In this document: positions 12,064 through 23,099 of the stretch, piece by piece
Layout of the letters: each line of letters opens with the position of its first letter
Position numbering within the stretch: position 1 is the stretch's first letter
Notes under the pieces: model-generated
The model's database searches: none
Seen by the model: only the letters and a program-made list of their open reading frames with translations
Told to the model about the DNA's origin: nothing
Assembly (NCBI RefSeq): GCF_009017415.1
Contig: NC_092405.1
Span: 620,001 to 684,000, forward strand
DNA length: 64,000 nt
Direction: 5' to 3'
Source: Aspergillus flavus
Taxonomy: Eukaryota; Ascomycota; Eurotiomycetes; Eurotiales; Aspergillaceae
Program-made: the position numbers and the translations under genes

Positions 12064-13654
12064 ATGGGTATCCTCCATAGACCGTTTAAAACATTCAACC
12101 ACTTTCCCAACAGACAAGGGATAATAAAAAGATCTGTCCTGGGCCAGGGGATTTTTCGTCGTTTTGCTGGTTTGACGATTACCCATGAACCTAACGCAAC
12201 AAGGAACAACTTGTTCTGCTATACTTCCGGCCGTTGGCTATACGATGAACACAGTCAACTGAGTCGACGATATGTTGAATTCAACGTCCAAGCACTACAG
12301 GCGCATGCCTCTCGGGTGCTCGGTACTAAATGCATTGGAATAACCAAACTACCCGAAGGCCTCTATAACAAGGCCCTTTCTTTGGAGATGGAGGGTGGTG
12401 GGGAGGTCTTAGCACGAATTCCAAACCCAAATGCTGGCCATCCTGAACTCGTGGTTTCCAACGAGGTTGCAACTCTTGACTTCGTACGCGGCTCTGTATG
12501 CTTCTCACTCCGATCTTGACTTGCTGACCAACAAGGTATTATCATTATAGCTTCGCAATGTGCTTGATATTCCAGTCCCTAAAGTTCTGGCCTGGAGCTC
12601 GCCATCATCAGAGTCAAATCCAGTGGGTGCGGCATACATCCTGATGGAGAGAGTGAATGGCCGCCAGCTGAGCGAAGTTTGGGCCACTTTGTCCAAAAAA
12701 CAGCGCTTTGGTTTGGTGAAGAGCTTGGTAGAAATCGAGAGAAAACTTGTAAACATTTTTTTTACAGGTATTGGCAGTCTATATTACAAGGATGCATGCC
12801 CAAACAGTTATGATGCCGTTGACAAAACCCAGCTGCCTATACTTAAACAGGAGGCAGCATCAAGATTTGTTATTGGCCAAACAACCGAGCGTTCTTTCTG
12901 CGCTGACGAAAGACAAGAGCAAGGCGTGAGGGGTCCATGTACGTGCTTCCACGACGCTGCATTCTGGCTTCTCCTTGATATTTGTTATTCATTTATAGGT
13001 AATCGAGCACTAACCTTATTCGTAGGGCGAACGGCAGAGGAGTATCTCACAGCAGTTGCGCGCCGTGAGATATCACTAATCCAGAAGTGCGCAACCCACA
13101 GACCCCAGGATGTTCCAGCGGCTGTACGAAGAACGCAGGGAGCAATAAACAACCATATTGAACTATTGAAGAAATTCATAACACTCTTGCCCTATATCTT
13201 GCCTACAGGAGAGGCTACCCGACCCACTCTTATGCACCATGACCTTCATCTTGATAATATCTTTGTTGACTCGGCGGATCCAACAAAGATATCCAGTATA
13301 ATCGATTGGCAAGCAGTTTATACAGCCCCACTCTTCTTACAGGCCAGATTCCCCTCGGTCTTTGACTGTGACGACCCTTACCCATGGGGAGCAGTCCAGC
13401 CTGAACTACCCGATGACTTTGACAATCTTTCGCCCATGGAAAAAGAACTTGCTAGAAAAGCACACGACAGACTGAGGTTGAAGAAATTTTACGAACTGGC
13501 TTCAAGAAAGTTCAACCCACTTCTTATGAAGGCTATGGATGCCATGCAGGATGATGACGATCCTACCTCTTATATCTTCTATCTCGTCGGGCAATCTTCA
13601 TCTGATGGCTTGGTGCCCTTGAGGGAGCTTCTCGTCCAAATATACGAAAAGTAG
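12064..13654 (+). pseudogene. APH/AIM9-type phosphotransferase, interrupted by in-frame TAG
   Basis: Exons are 12064-12483, 12551-12938 and 13026-13654, giving 478 residues before TAG at 13652-13654. The frame then stays open for 83 more codons to TAG at 13904-13906, with a coding-like charged helical stretch (CPISFTEEEIREGRRQGEEW). That matches the usual C-terminal tail of this fungal family, so an ancestral Trp codon (TGG) was probably changed to TAG. The N-terminus shows YTSGRWLYDE and NEVATLDF. The kinase core keeps the catalytic loop HHDLHLDN and the metal-binding IIDWQ, so the truncated protein might still fold and act. The family includes yeast mitochondrial AIM9; substrates are largely unknown. 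The gene could be a pseudogene, a truncated but functional allele, or a sequencing error. Confidence 0.75.
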
Positions 13655-13906
13655 GACCACATCGCGAAGAGAAAAGGATTAACAACGCAGTGCCCAATAT
13701 CGTTTACTGAAGAGGAGATCAGGGAAGGACGGCGTCAGGGAGAGGAGTGGGCAGTAGCTTTCAATGAGTACGAAAACCTGCGAGCTCAACTTCTCGGGAA
13801 GGATGGGTGGGTCTCCAACGAGGAATATGACGAAGCGATGCAAATATATCAAAGCCACAAAGACGACTTAGAGGCTCTTCGACGGCGATTAGAGCAGCTA
13901 TCATAG
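13655..13906 (+). pseudogene. post-stop C-terminal extension of the phosphotransferase
   Basis: This is the in-frame continuation of the gene upstream, 83 codons plus a stop, with no further interruption. It is rich in Glu, Arg and Leu, with an ending that looks like an amphipathic helix. Coding character continuing past the TAG is the main argument that the stop is recent. Confidence 0.6.
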
Positions 13907-14617
13907 CTGCTGCTTTGTTGGAGCAGTATGGAACGACCAGGAATTGCGATCAAAGGCTGAGGCTACATGCCCAAAGGAGGTAACATACGACAAGATGGAG
14001 GTTCTGCGCTACATTCGGCACTATATAGTGCTCACTTGCTCGGTGCGTTACAGCATAAAGGCTCAGTTTCCACCCTCATCCCATATAGCGTCTTCTATGA
14101 ATCCCTTCGCGACATTCTTAGAGGGATTTCACTGCCTCATCGAATTGTCCAGCGAGGTTGTTTGAAACCCAGTGAAACACAACGCTAGAAAGTAATCTGA
14201 CGGGAATCTCATCGGTAGTTCTCTGCAGGTTGCTTGGTAGTGTATGTCACAGGGTCGGGGAACAATCCTATCTACAATGATAGATCTGCTCCAGTGTGAG
14301 CCTATACGACACTTATAGGTTAATAGAAACTAGGCTGCTAATCCAGCTATGGCCTGTGCGAATTTATATATCCGTTGCACCCGTACGCTACTACAACCCA
14401 CTTAGAGGATGAAATCTTTACTTCAAACTCCGTACTTTAGTAGGCAGAGGTATTTAGAAAATAGCTGAAATATTGCTCAGAGAAAGCAACATCTTCTTCG
14501 CTTCCAAACCCAGACCTCCCATGCCCCCGTATACCATGTGCTCGGATTAGGGCTGCAGAATTTTTGCTGCAAATCTCTGCTTAGATACCAACCTAGTTCA
14601 CCATGCCTTCAACAGAA
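13907..14617. other. intergenic, nothing recognised
   Basis: Overlapping short ORFs near 13944-14188 have no recognisable motif. The remainder is AT-rich. Confidence 0.4.
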
Positions 14618-14701
14618 GCCGGGCTAGCTCAATCGGTAGAGCGTGAGACTCTTAGTCATCACGGTATCTCAAGGTTGCGGGTTCGACCCCCGCGTTCGGC
14701 T
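14618..14701 (+). tRNA. tRNA-Lys (CUU) with 11-nt intron
   Basis: The acceptor strand starts GCCGGGC and pairs with GTTCGGC at the 3' end (two G-U pairs). The D-arm contains TAGCTCAATCGGTAGAGC. The anticodon CTT is at 14651-14653. The intron at 14655-14665 sits directly after position 37, the standard place for nuclear tRNA introns. The T-arm is GCGGGTTCGACCCCCGC. Without the intron the tRNA is 73 nt. T-rich sequence from 14701 would stop RNA polymerase III. Confidence 0.95.
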
Positions 14702-17700
14702 TTCCTTTTTGCATCCAGCACATGCTGTTGTGACTTTTTTTTTTGGATCAAATTCTGATCTGAATGTGGTTGAAACATCAAGGGTTCGGCTTAGACTCTG
14801 ATTGGCTGGCCCTGTGGGGCGGAATGCTGCAAGCGGGAAGACGGCATGAACCCCATCAAAAACATATGCAGCCCTATTCAATTTGCAGAACTAATTTCGA
14901 CGGGAAGACACTTCTCTTTTCTCCTGTGGTTTATTTCAGGAAAAAATCTAATAAATATTGCCTTGCATACAATAGCCATGTGCCAGGTCTTTCTATCAGC
15001 ATGTTCTTGTATGAACTGGAACTTCTACTGACCAGAGCTTTTCTTGATGCCGTTGGACTTGTATAAGGCAGAGTAATACTACGAAGCTAGTTCAGGATCA
15101 CTTCGTGGAGTCTTACATAGGCCTGTAAAGGCCTTTTTGACTGTTTATGCACAGCAGAGTACATTCACACTATGAGACAAGTTTGCAGAGTCGACTATGT
15201 CATGGGTTTCGTGGTCATCCTGACATTATCTGCTCACAGAATTTGAGAGTCTGTACTTGAACTTAGTGACTCCTAAGTTGCTCAATACACAATATATTCC
15301 AAGATATATTCTGCAACTTTGGTTTGCGTCATTACTCAACTTTTTCTTTTTTTTGCTTCTTCGAACCCAGACAATGCTCCCATCAGCCGCGATGTTGGTC
15401 CTGTTTCCACTGTAACAGCAAGCTCGTCAGCGGATACCTCAGATTAGCTTGGATGAGCTATATTCCCAAAGGTTGTAAAGAATTTTTAGATAAAGTAGTA
15501 CTTTCCCATCCAATGGTACACAGTATCAGTAAATCCCCCTGCTCTTCTATAGCCACGCGCACTTCTCCGAACAGCAGTATTATGTTGGAAGATATCGCAG
15601 GCACTGGCGAACGAATGAGAGTGAAACTGCTCCATGTGATTGTAGATACTCTAAAATTGCCTGACGGAGTACTATAAACTGTGCACGCTATAAGTTTACG
15701 ATGACAATACAAGTATATCATTTATATGCTTTGTTGCTATGAGAATTGCACTTGCACCCAAGACACTCATAGAGTGCCAACCACCTGACTAGGACAGCAG
15801 AGCCATTGGGATTCTACCCCTCCATTGCACAGTACCAGTAGAAATACACGCACTAAAGCTGATAGGGCAACATAGCGGTTGAGAACTCCTTAAACACACT
15901 CTTTCAATACCCTGAATGAGCGGTAGTAAGTTTGTCACCCAAAGAAGACCCCGGGCTCTGCAAAGTCTATTACCCAGATGAAATACCCGCATCACCTCGG
16001 ATGATAAGGACCGCGGGGCTCAGTACCTGCTTCTCCCCAAATACAGGGGCATTCACGCCGGAAACCATCTGCTGTGGATCAAGAAGGCGAAACGGATGAT
16101 TTTCGTCCCAACAGATATTAAATGACTGGATCCCTGTCACTAGGCGCCGTGTTTCCTTGTTTGGGTAGTTGCATGCCGCAGGATATGCACTATGATCGAT
16201 AAGAATTTGCTCGAAGCTTGCGTCATATGCCGAGGGTTTTCCTTCTGACGTATGTTCAGCCGATTCATTCCTATGCTGAATGTGACTGGGGTGTCATTGG
16301 AGAGAAGTAGAGAAGTACACGTCAGATGACTGAGGTCAGTATTTGCAGAGTCTCATACGATTCTAAGATCACTTAAGTCTGGTCCGACTGATACATTATG
16401 TTCTGCTCTATCGCTTCCAGGTGCCTCCGATGTAGGGAAGCGTTCGTACAATCCCGAAGGAAAGACAGACTTTAGCCTGTAGCCCAAATATATGAACAGC
16501 TCATGATGCGAGGTGCATCTTGAGAATGGAGGTTAGTTGAAGCGAGAATGGCTTGTAAGACTTTGCCACATACGTGTTTATTTCTTTAGCTGGTAAAACT
16601 GATGCCTGACATTATATCACTGGGCTATGACACGTCAGAGCAAGATTCCCACTACATGTGAACGTGTGAGCCACTGATCGTATTGGTTACTGAGATGGAA
16701 TGCACTTCGTAGGCAGGTGTACAGTTAAAGTTGACTCTACAGTGGTCATGCCATATTGCAAAAATCGTTCTTTCATAGGAGGTGTATTGTCATTCACCGC
16801 TAATGGTAGAACATGCCCCCTTAGTTGGATTCAGTGTCTATAGTGCTATCTGGAAACATAGGTATTCTTAAAATATGCTTGACAAATGTCCTTGAAGGCT
16901 CTTCAGGCGATGTATAGAGTAACTAGACAAGGGTGGTTGTTCTTGCAGCTGTATAGCGATTCCAGGGCTACCGCGGTCTACTTCTCCTTACTATGAGAAC
17001 TGTTAGGGGTGTAAGAGTCCTTCGATAAAGAAGGCATTCTTCTCTTCCCCATATTACTTATACCGTAAGTAAAAGAATCGCAAAACTACTCTACAATGGC
17101 AATTTACACCACAGGTGTGAAAAGAAAGGGGATAGTGATGTGGTCATGAATTCCAACTACTAGCTATTAAGTCAGTTCTTTGCAGAGAATGAAGAGGAAT
17201 GACTACTACAACTCTGAGAAATGAAATTAGCTTACTCAGGGTTACGCTTGACTTATTCTATTACGAAATAGGACACTTCTGTTCAGGCCAGGGAGATTGA
17301 TTGCATGATGAATTCGGACCGAATGCCTAGGCTCCCAAGTTTTAAGTCATCTACCAAGTGTCATTTCATTTCATTTTACCACGGTGGAGGTTGCCTATCA
17401 GCAAGCTCTCGCAACCCATTCCCAAGTTGGACTAGGATGCTCCCCCGCACAACGGCAACTCCATCCCCATAGTACACACTGCCGAACAACAACAACCAGC
17501 TTGCTACATCCCCAAATCAACTCTGCCTGACCAAAAAAATAGTTAAAATACAATCTGAATGACTCAATGCCCGAGACCCCGAGGCATATCTGCGCGGGGA
17601 GCCATGTCAACTGGGGGTTTACTTCACGTGCGAGCCATACTGAAATACCGATCTGGGGCTCTAGTTTGATGGACCCTCATTACCGTAGCCCATTCAGGGG

Positions 17701-17945
17701 CCACATCTCTTTTTTGTTGGGAAAAAAGATCTACAGATGATGATCTACACTCCAGGACTTTTCATTCTGCACTCCAAAGCGGCCTCTTTTCTTTCTTCAC
17801 TTTCACATGTAGAAACACACTTTCCGGAACTACCGGTGGCCCCTCTAGCGACAACAATTTAAACAATGGCTCCTCCCTCGCCAGCCTCCCCAAGGAGAGG
17901 GTGGCAATATCCAGGAGAGTCAAATCAAGATCAATACCAGCAAAT
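14702..17945. other. gene-poor tract
   Basis: About 3.2 kb of mostly AT-rich DNA has many stops in all frames. The only protein-like sequence is the relic at 15970-16293. ORFs at 15324-15677 (+) and 17398-17610 (-) show no motif. The last few hundred bases, pyrimidine-rich on the plus strand, are the likely promoter and leader of the hydroxylase gene. Confidence 0.5.
15970..16293 (-). pseudogene. relic of an uncharacterised repetitive fungal protein family
   Basis: The minus strand is open for 108 codons, between a TGA at 16294-16296 and a TAA at 15970-15972, with no start codon or splice context. The translation contains AYDASFEQILIDHSAYPAAC and later FGEKQVLSPAVLIIRGDAG. From memory these match the N-terminal part of a large uncharacterised fungal family marked by a FxxxLIDHxVYP motif and an EKQVM...PIIEG motif. 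Further on (15780-15960) only broken fragments with frameshifts remain. I read it as a decayed copy; the family match is recalled, not searched. Confidence 0.5.
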
Positions 17946-18992
17946 ATGGCTACCAAGCCCAATCCCAAGGACTCGATGAAGTCCACCTGGCGCACCGCCA
18001 ACCGCGACGAATGGAACATCAACCACTGGGCCATCGAGCTATTGAACGTACACCCAACCGAGCTCAACAAGGAAATCCCCATACACCAAAAGGACGAAAA
18101 AGTCCCCTACATCACGCAATGGTCGCTGAACATCTGGGTGCTCTTCTACGGAGCCCTACCGCTCCTTATGCACCAAGTCTACGCCACATTCACAGGCCAC
18201 AACCTAGGCCCAATAGCCGTCTTCAACTTCTACTTCATGGCCTTCAACGCCGTCGTCATCTTCGAAGTCCATATCCTCCGCCGCCTAGGCCACATCTACG
18301 GCTTCCTAGACGGCGACAAGCACGACCGCGACGGCGTCCCGGACGTCGGCATCGGCAAAGTAGTAACATCCCTCTACAAGACGACGGGCTCCCGCATCGC
18401 CCTCGCCGTCTACTTCACCTACAACATCAACCAGCTCCCCTCCCAACTAAACTGGCCCATGCTACCCCTCCAAATCGGGCTTTACGGCATCGTCCTCGAC
18501 TTCTGGTTCTACTGGTACCACCGTCTCATGCACGATGTCAGCTTCCTCTGGAAATTCCACCGCACTCACCACCTCACTAAACACCCGAACCCTCTACTCG
18601 CCGCCTACGCAGACCACGAACAGGAATTCTTCGATATGGTCGGCGTCCCCATGGCTACCTACTTCAGTCTCAAGCTCATGGGCCTGCCGCTCGGCTTCTA
18701 CGAGTGGTGGCTCTGTCACCAGTATATAGCCTTCACGGAAGTGCTGGGCCACAGCGGTCTGCGCTTGCATTCAACCGGTGCCTCGACCATGGCCTGGCTG
18801 CTTGAGCTCCTTGGTGCGGAGATCGTCATTGAAGACCATGATCTCCATCATCGGAAGGGCTGGCGCAAGAGCCATAACTACGGGAAGCAGACTAGACTCT
18901 GGGATAGGATTTTCGGGACCTGTCATGATCGCATCGAGGGGACGAAGGATAATATTGATTATGTGAATTCGGTTAATATGCCTTTGTTTTGA
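17946..18992 (+). CDS. Sterol desaturase / fatty acid hydroxylase superfamily protein
   Basis: A single exon of 348 residues. The three histidine boxes of this di-iron membrane superfamily are present: HRLMH in WYWYHRLMHD, HRTHH in KFHRTHHLTKHPN, and HDLHH in EDHDLHHRKGW. Hydrophobic segments before and between them (WVLFYGALPLLMHQ, GPIAVFNFYFMAF, LPLQIGLYGIVLDFWFYWY) fit an ER membrane protein. The motif spacing matches C-4 methylsterol oxidase/C-5 desaturase relatives, but the boxes are not those of ERG25 or ERG3, so the substrate is open. The frame extends upstream without an ATG, so the first ATG at 17946 (MATKPNPKDS) is the start. Confidence 0.9.
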   Translation: MATKPNPKDSMKSTWRTANRDEWNINHWAIELLNVHPTELNKEIPIHQKDEKVPYITQWSLNIWVLFYGALPLLMHQVYATFTGHNLGPIAVFNFYFMAFNAVVIFEVHILRRLGHIYGFLDGDKHDRDGVPDVGIGKVVTSLYKTTGSRIALAVYFTYNINQLPSQLNWPMLPLQIGLYGIVLDFWFYWYHRLMHDVSFLWKFHRTHHLTKHPNPLLAAYADHEQEFFDMVGVPMATYFSLKLMGLPLGFYEWWLCHQYIAFTEVLGHSGLRLHSTGASTMAWLLELLGAEIVIEDHDLHHRKGWRKSHNYGKQTRLWDRIFGTCHDRIEGTKDNIDYVNSVNMPLF

Positions 18993-19043
18993 TTTTTGTG
19001 GGTTTGGGTTTGGGTTTGGGTGGGGTTTCTCTGGTGTTTTGTT

Positions 19044-19092
<49 letters not shown>

Positions 19093-19686
19093 GACTGTGC
19101 AGGGGAGGACTTGATACATGTTTCGGGGATGATGAAACAGGGTTGGTCGAGTCTCTTACATTCCATTTGGAATGTTGAAGAGGAGTGTGGAGAAGGAAAG
19201 GAAAAAAAGATAAAGCTCAGTGTTGCCCAAGGACGGGTGAGTGCTGTCCTACATTGATATGCCCCTGTACGAATCCTGTATATACCCTCTTTATTATAGT
19301 ATAGAATTTAGACACTGTTTGTCTTTGTCTCAGTTGAACAGCTTTGAGAAGTTCATGATTTGAAACCAATAAAGCATGGTTGCACAAAAGCATTAGAAAT
19401 ACATAGGATAGCACAAGGTTTGTTAAGAAAGTATTCTATATCATTAAAGAAGATGAAACAGTAGGCCTGGTGGCACAACAGGTTTAGTACAGACCAGTAC
19501 CAAAGTTATCACCGGTATATCACAAGGCTATCTATGGGCTACAGTACAACTCGAATGTGGACGCTGGGTATCAGAAAGTCAGTCGAGAAAAACACACAGC
19601 GCCGTCCCTTCAGACCTATTCTAGTAAAGCAGTAAAGCAGATATCATTATTCGTTGAGTCGAGTTATTGTGCGCATACGCACTCTA
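18993..19686. other. convergent 3' region with simple repeats
   Basis: This lies between the stops of the hydroxylase (+) and the RING/TRAF gene (-). It contains four GGGTTT-like units near 18998-19020 and the GT microsatellite listed separately. No gene is seen. Confidence 0.5.
19046..19090 (+). repeat. (GT)n microsatellite
   Basis: An uninterrupted run of 22 GT dinucleotides lies about 55 bp past the hydroxylase stop, so it is probably transcribed in that gene's 3' UTR. It can form Z-DNA and is likely polymorphic between isolates. Confidence 0.97.
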
Positions 19687-21096
19687 TCAAAGTTTGGTCC
19701 CTTCGCGTCCGCTGTCGCTGAGTCTTCGGGGCCGCAGAAAGCCCGGCGATGGCGCAGTGGCATTGCTTGGTCCTGACGCCGAGGAGCCTAGTTGCGCGGA
19801 TCGTGTTTCATTGCCGTTATTGCTGCTGTTGGTACGAACCCCTGTCCGTTGGCCCTGGTGGATGCGAGGGTTCATGAGCCATTGCACCTGCATTCGAATG
19901 CTGCTGACAGCCGCGTTCGTATGGGCCATATCCTCCTTTAATCGAAGGCATTCGTTCATGATTGCCATGCTAGCGCGAGCATCTAGATCCGTGATTGCAT
20001 GTGATAACTGCCCAACTTCTTCTCGAAGAGACTCATGGAGCGCAAGAAGGTAGGTAGTCGCATTAGACGAGGCGTTGGAATTGTCATATTGTTCATTTGT
20101 CGCGTCAGATGAGTTCGACGGCCTTGTCTGACTATTAGCCTCGGCCGGTATGTCCAGGTTCCGTGCAGACATAACACGAGACGATTCGACAAGAGTAGAC
20201 CGAATGCTCGCAAGTCCATCCTCGAAGATTTCATTGCGCTGTTGAAGATGACGAATAGTCAGCTCCATAGAATCAAGTCGTGCATTCTGAGCTTCAAAAT
20301 AAGGCCCCATAGTTATCAACGGGCAATTCTGCTCATGCACTACTAGCTCCGCTCGTTTAACTTTGATGGGACACCCGTACTTAGACGCTGCGCAGCTATG
20401 GATCGCCTCTGGACATGCATCTATGTGTTCTCTCAAAGCCTTGCGGAATACCGTAGTCTCACAGTCAGGACATGTAGTTTTCAAGCTCGGGCATAGTTCC
20501 TGAACATGCTCCTGAAGTGGAAGCCCTCGTTAGTCACGGTCTGGTTGCCAACGATATATCAGACGCACCTGGTAATCTTGTTCCATGACCTCCTCATCGC
20601 AGCGTGAGCATTTATGAAGCTCATGCATGCATTTGCCCTCTGCACTCAGGTCCTTCTTCCGAGTCTTCTTCGTGCAGAAGACATTTGGACAATCCAGAAG
20701 TCTATAGCCGCAATATTTGTCGACATGAGACTGAATATGGCCTCTTGGGACGATCTCCTTGCAACCTTCCACCTCAAAAGGGCACTTCACCCGTATATCA
20801 TCGCACATATTGACTAAGAATCGAGGGACGTTAAGGTAGACCCCTCTCGCTGGCGCACGGCAGGTAGGGCATTTGAACTCGTCTCGACCGGTGGCAAAGG
20901 TAGTGATCGCTGTGTTCAGACATTTCTGACAGAACACATGGTCGCATTGCAATCTCACTGGACGTATATATGGACAGTGGCATATCGCACACATGAGATG
21001 ATCGTCATACCGGGTGACATAATCCAAAGAGCGGAGGTCGACAATCTCGTCCAGGTCGCTGCTCGGCTCCATCGCAAGAAACTCGTCGATATTCAT
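19687..21096 (-). CDS. RING and TRAF-type zinc finger protein
   Basis: Exons 21096-20569 and 20511-19687 give 450 residues. The N-terminal C3HC4 RING finger begins CAICHCPYIRPVRLQCDHVF and ends CPTCR (about residues 36-80). Cys/His-rich TRAF-type fingers follow (FEVEGC, HVDKYC, LDCPNVFC, then CPDCETTVFRKALREHIDAC after the intron). A coiled-coil region (about 270-370) comes next, and a Ser/Asn-rich C-terminal tail ends the protein. This layout suggests a ubiquitin ligase or scaffold of the TRAF-like type. Its targets are unknown in fungi. ATG 21096 (MNIDEFLAMEP) is the first true ATG in the frame. It is transcribed divergently from the SNARE gene. Confidence 0.9.
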
Positions 21097-21834
21097 CTTG
21101 CACAGGTGCACCCGGTTCGTAGCTCGCCAGATTTATACTTTCAAAGGCCCTCAGCCCCGTCGCACAAGTGACAATCAATGTAGGGGGCGATCGAGAACGG
21201 ATCGTCTTTCGAGTTGCCGAAGGGATAAGAGGATGAAACAATAGCCCCGAGAGGCACGCATGAGGGGTTACACGGTGGCTGAAGTCCGCTAGGAATGTGG
21301 TGACTTGGCGAGCGATTGCGACAAGCTCGAGGAAGTGTCACAAAGAAGGAAAGAGTTGGAAATGAGTAGAGAGGTGGAGCTAGAATGCTAAAATTCGGAG
21401 AACCGGAGACAAGGAAAGGAAATCGGTAGCAAGTGTTGCGGGGGACGAGCTGAGCGGACGATAATTGATAGCGATTCCACTGGCGGCGGCGGCGGCAGAT
21501 CACTCCCGCGCCCGGCCGAGAACAGTCTTCCGTCTCACCCCCTCGGTCACACTTCATCTCCATCTTCATTCCACCATTACTACCATCATTTTCACCATCA
21601 TTCTGGGGTTGTCCGCTGTGTCGATCACTTCGCAATAAAGTGTGAGGGAGCGAGTCATTATCCTATCCTTTCCTGGTCAACCGATCCGGAATTTGTCAGA
21701 ACGCCCCAGGATCTACCCGAGTCTTTGTCTTCTCCGCATTGCCTCATCAGTCAGGCTGAGACTGGCTGCGACACTTCACCCGCCGATTCGCGACATATCA
21801 CCTTCTCATTCCGGGCGCACCCTCTTACCTCAAA
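21097..21834. promoter_or_regulatory. bidirectional promoter region, RING/TRAF and SNARE genes
   Basis: 738 bp separate two divergent start codons. It includes a short GGC run (about 21482-21497) and pyrimidine-rich tracts on each side. The boundaries of the two promoters cannot be read. Confidence 0.45.
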
Positions 21835-22626
21835 ATGCCGAACCCATCGCAGCTCTTTCTCCTTGCAGACCATATCAAACTCTCTCTCTTAGAACGACAA
21901 CGAGCGATCTCATTGGATTTGGAACCCAACAGCCAAGACGGAGAGATCTCTCGCTCTTTGGAATCGTTGCACGACGGCATCGAGGATGTGGAGAGAGACC
22001 TCTCTCAGTTGGAGCAGACCAACGATGATGGCGCCGCCGAGCTGAAAGATCAGCTATTCCATCTGAAATCGCAGTATCAAGATTTGTCGTCTCAGTTCAG
22101 CGGACACAGCACCTCAGCCGGCGCCAGCGGCTCCTCTCCATCGCCTGAATTCGCCAATGTCAAATCGTCTCCTGACCTCAAACAACCAGTCCCGCAGCAC
22201 CCTCCTTCAAAGTCAGTTCGGTTTATGAACTCGGCTACTGAAGAAGCCGATCTCGAGCGACAAAACCTTTTCCAGCCATACCGCGACTCACCTTCCCCTA
22301 CTGGCGTAGACCAATCTGACCTGTCGAATGAACAAATATATGATCGACACAATGAGATCATGCGCGACCAGGACGAACAGCTAGATCGTCTGGGCGAATC
22401 CATCGGGCGGCAACATCAACTCAGTATTCAGATAGGGGATGAGCTAGAAGGCCACGTCGCGTTGTTAGACGGTATGGATGGTGATATTGACAGACATCAG
22501 CATCGGCTAGACGGGGCTAGAAAACGACTGGACAAGATCCGGAGAAGCGCGGGTGACAATTGGAGCCTGATGACGATCGTCGGTTTGATCATTATCCTGG
22601 TCATTCTCATTGTCATTTTGAAATAA
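21835..22626 (+). CDS. Syntaxin-8-like t-SNARE (Qc)
   Basis: A single exon of 263 residues. The N-terminal region is helical (LADHIKLSLLERQRAI), followed by a Ser/Pro linker. The SNARE motif lies at about residues 165-235, with SIGRQHQLSIQIGDELEGH around the central layer. A C-terminal membrane anchor (MTIVGLIIILVILIVILK) ends the protein, typical of tail-anchored SNAREs. Syn8/Tlg1-type Qc-SNAREs act in endosome and vacuole fusion. The three residues before the first helix and the overall length fit the family. Identity as Qc rather than Qb rests on the motif pattern only. Confidence 0.88.
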   Translation: MPNPSQLFLLADHIKLSLLERQRAISLDLEPNSQDGEISRSLESLHDGIEDVERDLSQLEQTNDDGAAELKDQLFHLKSQYQDLSSQFSGHSTSAGASGSSPSPEFANVKSSPDLKQPVPQHPPSKSVRFMNSATEEADLERQNLFQPYRDSPSPTGVDQSDLSNEQIYDRHNEIMRDQDEQLDRLGESIGRQHQLSIQIGDELEGHVALLDGMDGDIDRHQHRLDGARKRLDKIRRSAGDNWSLMTIVGLIIILVILIVILK

Positions 22627-23099
22627 AGCCTAGAGCGTATAGAACCTCTGGTATACTTCACATTCTTGTGAATTTTGGTCAAGGGCATGTTCCTCTGAAA
22701 GGCGCAGGGCGTTTCTTTTTTGGACAGGGGGCGGATTCCCTATGAATGTATTGTCGGTTTTCCTTATATTGATGTTTGAACTTTTATGGTGTTTGGAGTA
22801 ATCATCAATTACGGATTTATTCATTATATGGCAGCAATTGTTCCATTACACCGCTTCCATGCAAGTCCCAGCAAGGACTCGGGTCTTACACCCACCCTAC
22901 GCAATCTACATCTTATATGCCATATCAATATCATACCCAATTTTATTCAGGAGTAGTTATACATGACACCATGAAGGACCCCAACCTAAGATAATCAAAT
23001 CATGCACCTCTCCTTAAAACTCAATTGGTACCCTAGTACACCGATCAAGAAAAGACAATAGTACAAAAGAAAGAAACAAGGAAGCTAAAACCCATCCCT
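22627..23099. other. convergent 3' UTR region
   Basis: AT-rich spacer between the SNARE stop and the stop of the small mitochondrial protein gene. No gene is seen. Confidence 0.45.

Noticed and set aside
12064..13906. Skipping the TAG by an intron 13613-13654
   Set aside because: In frame but only 42 nt, with a weak donor and no branch site. It would delete a helix that looks conserved. Kept only as the alternative explanation.
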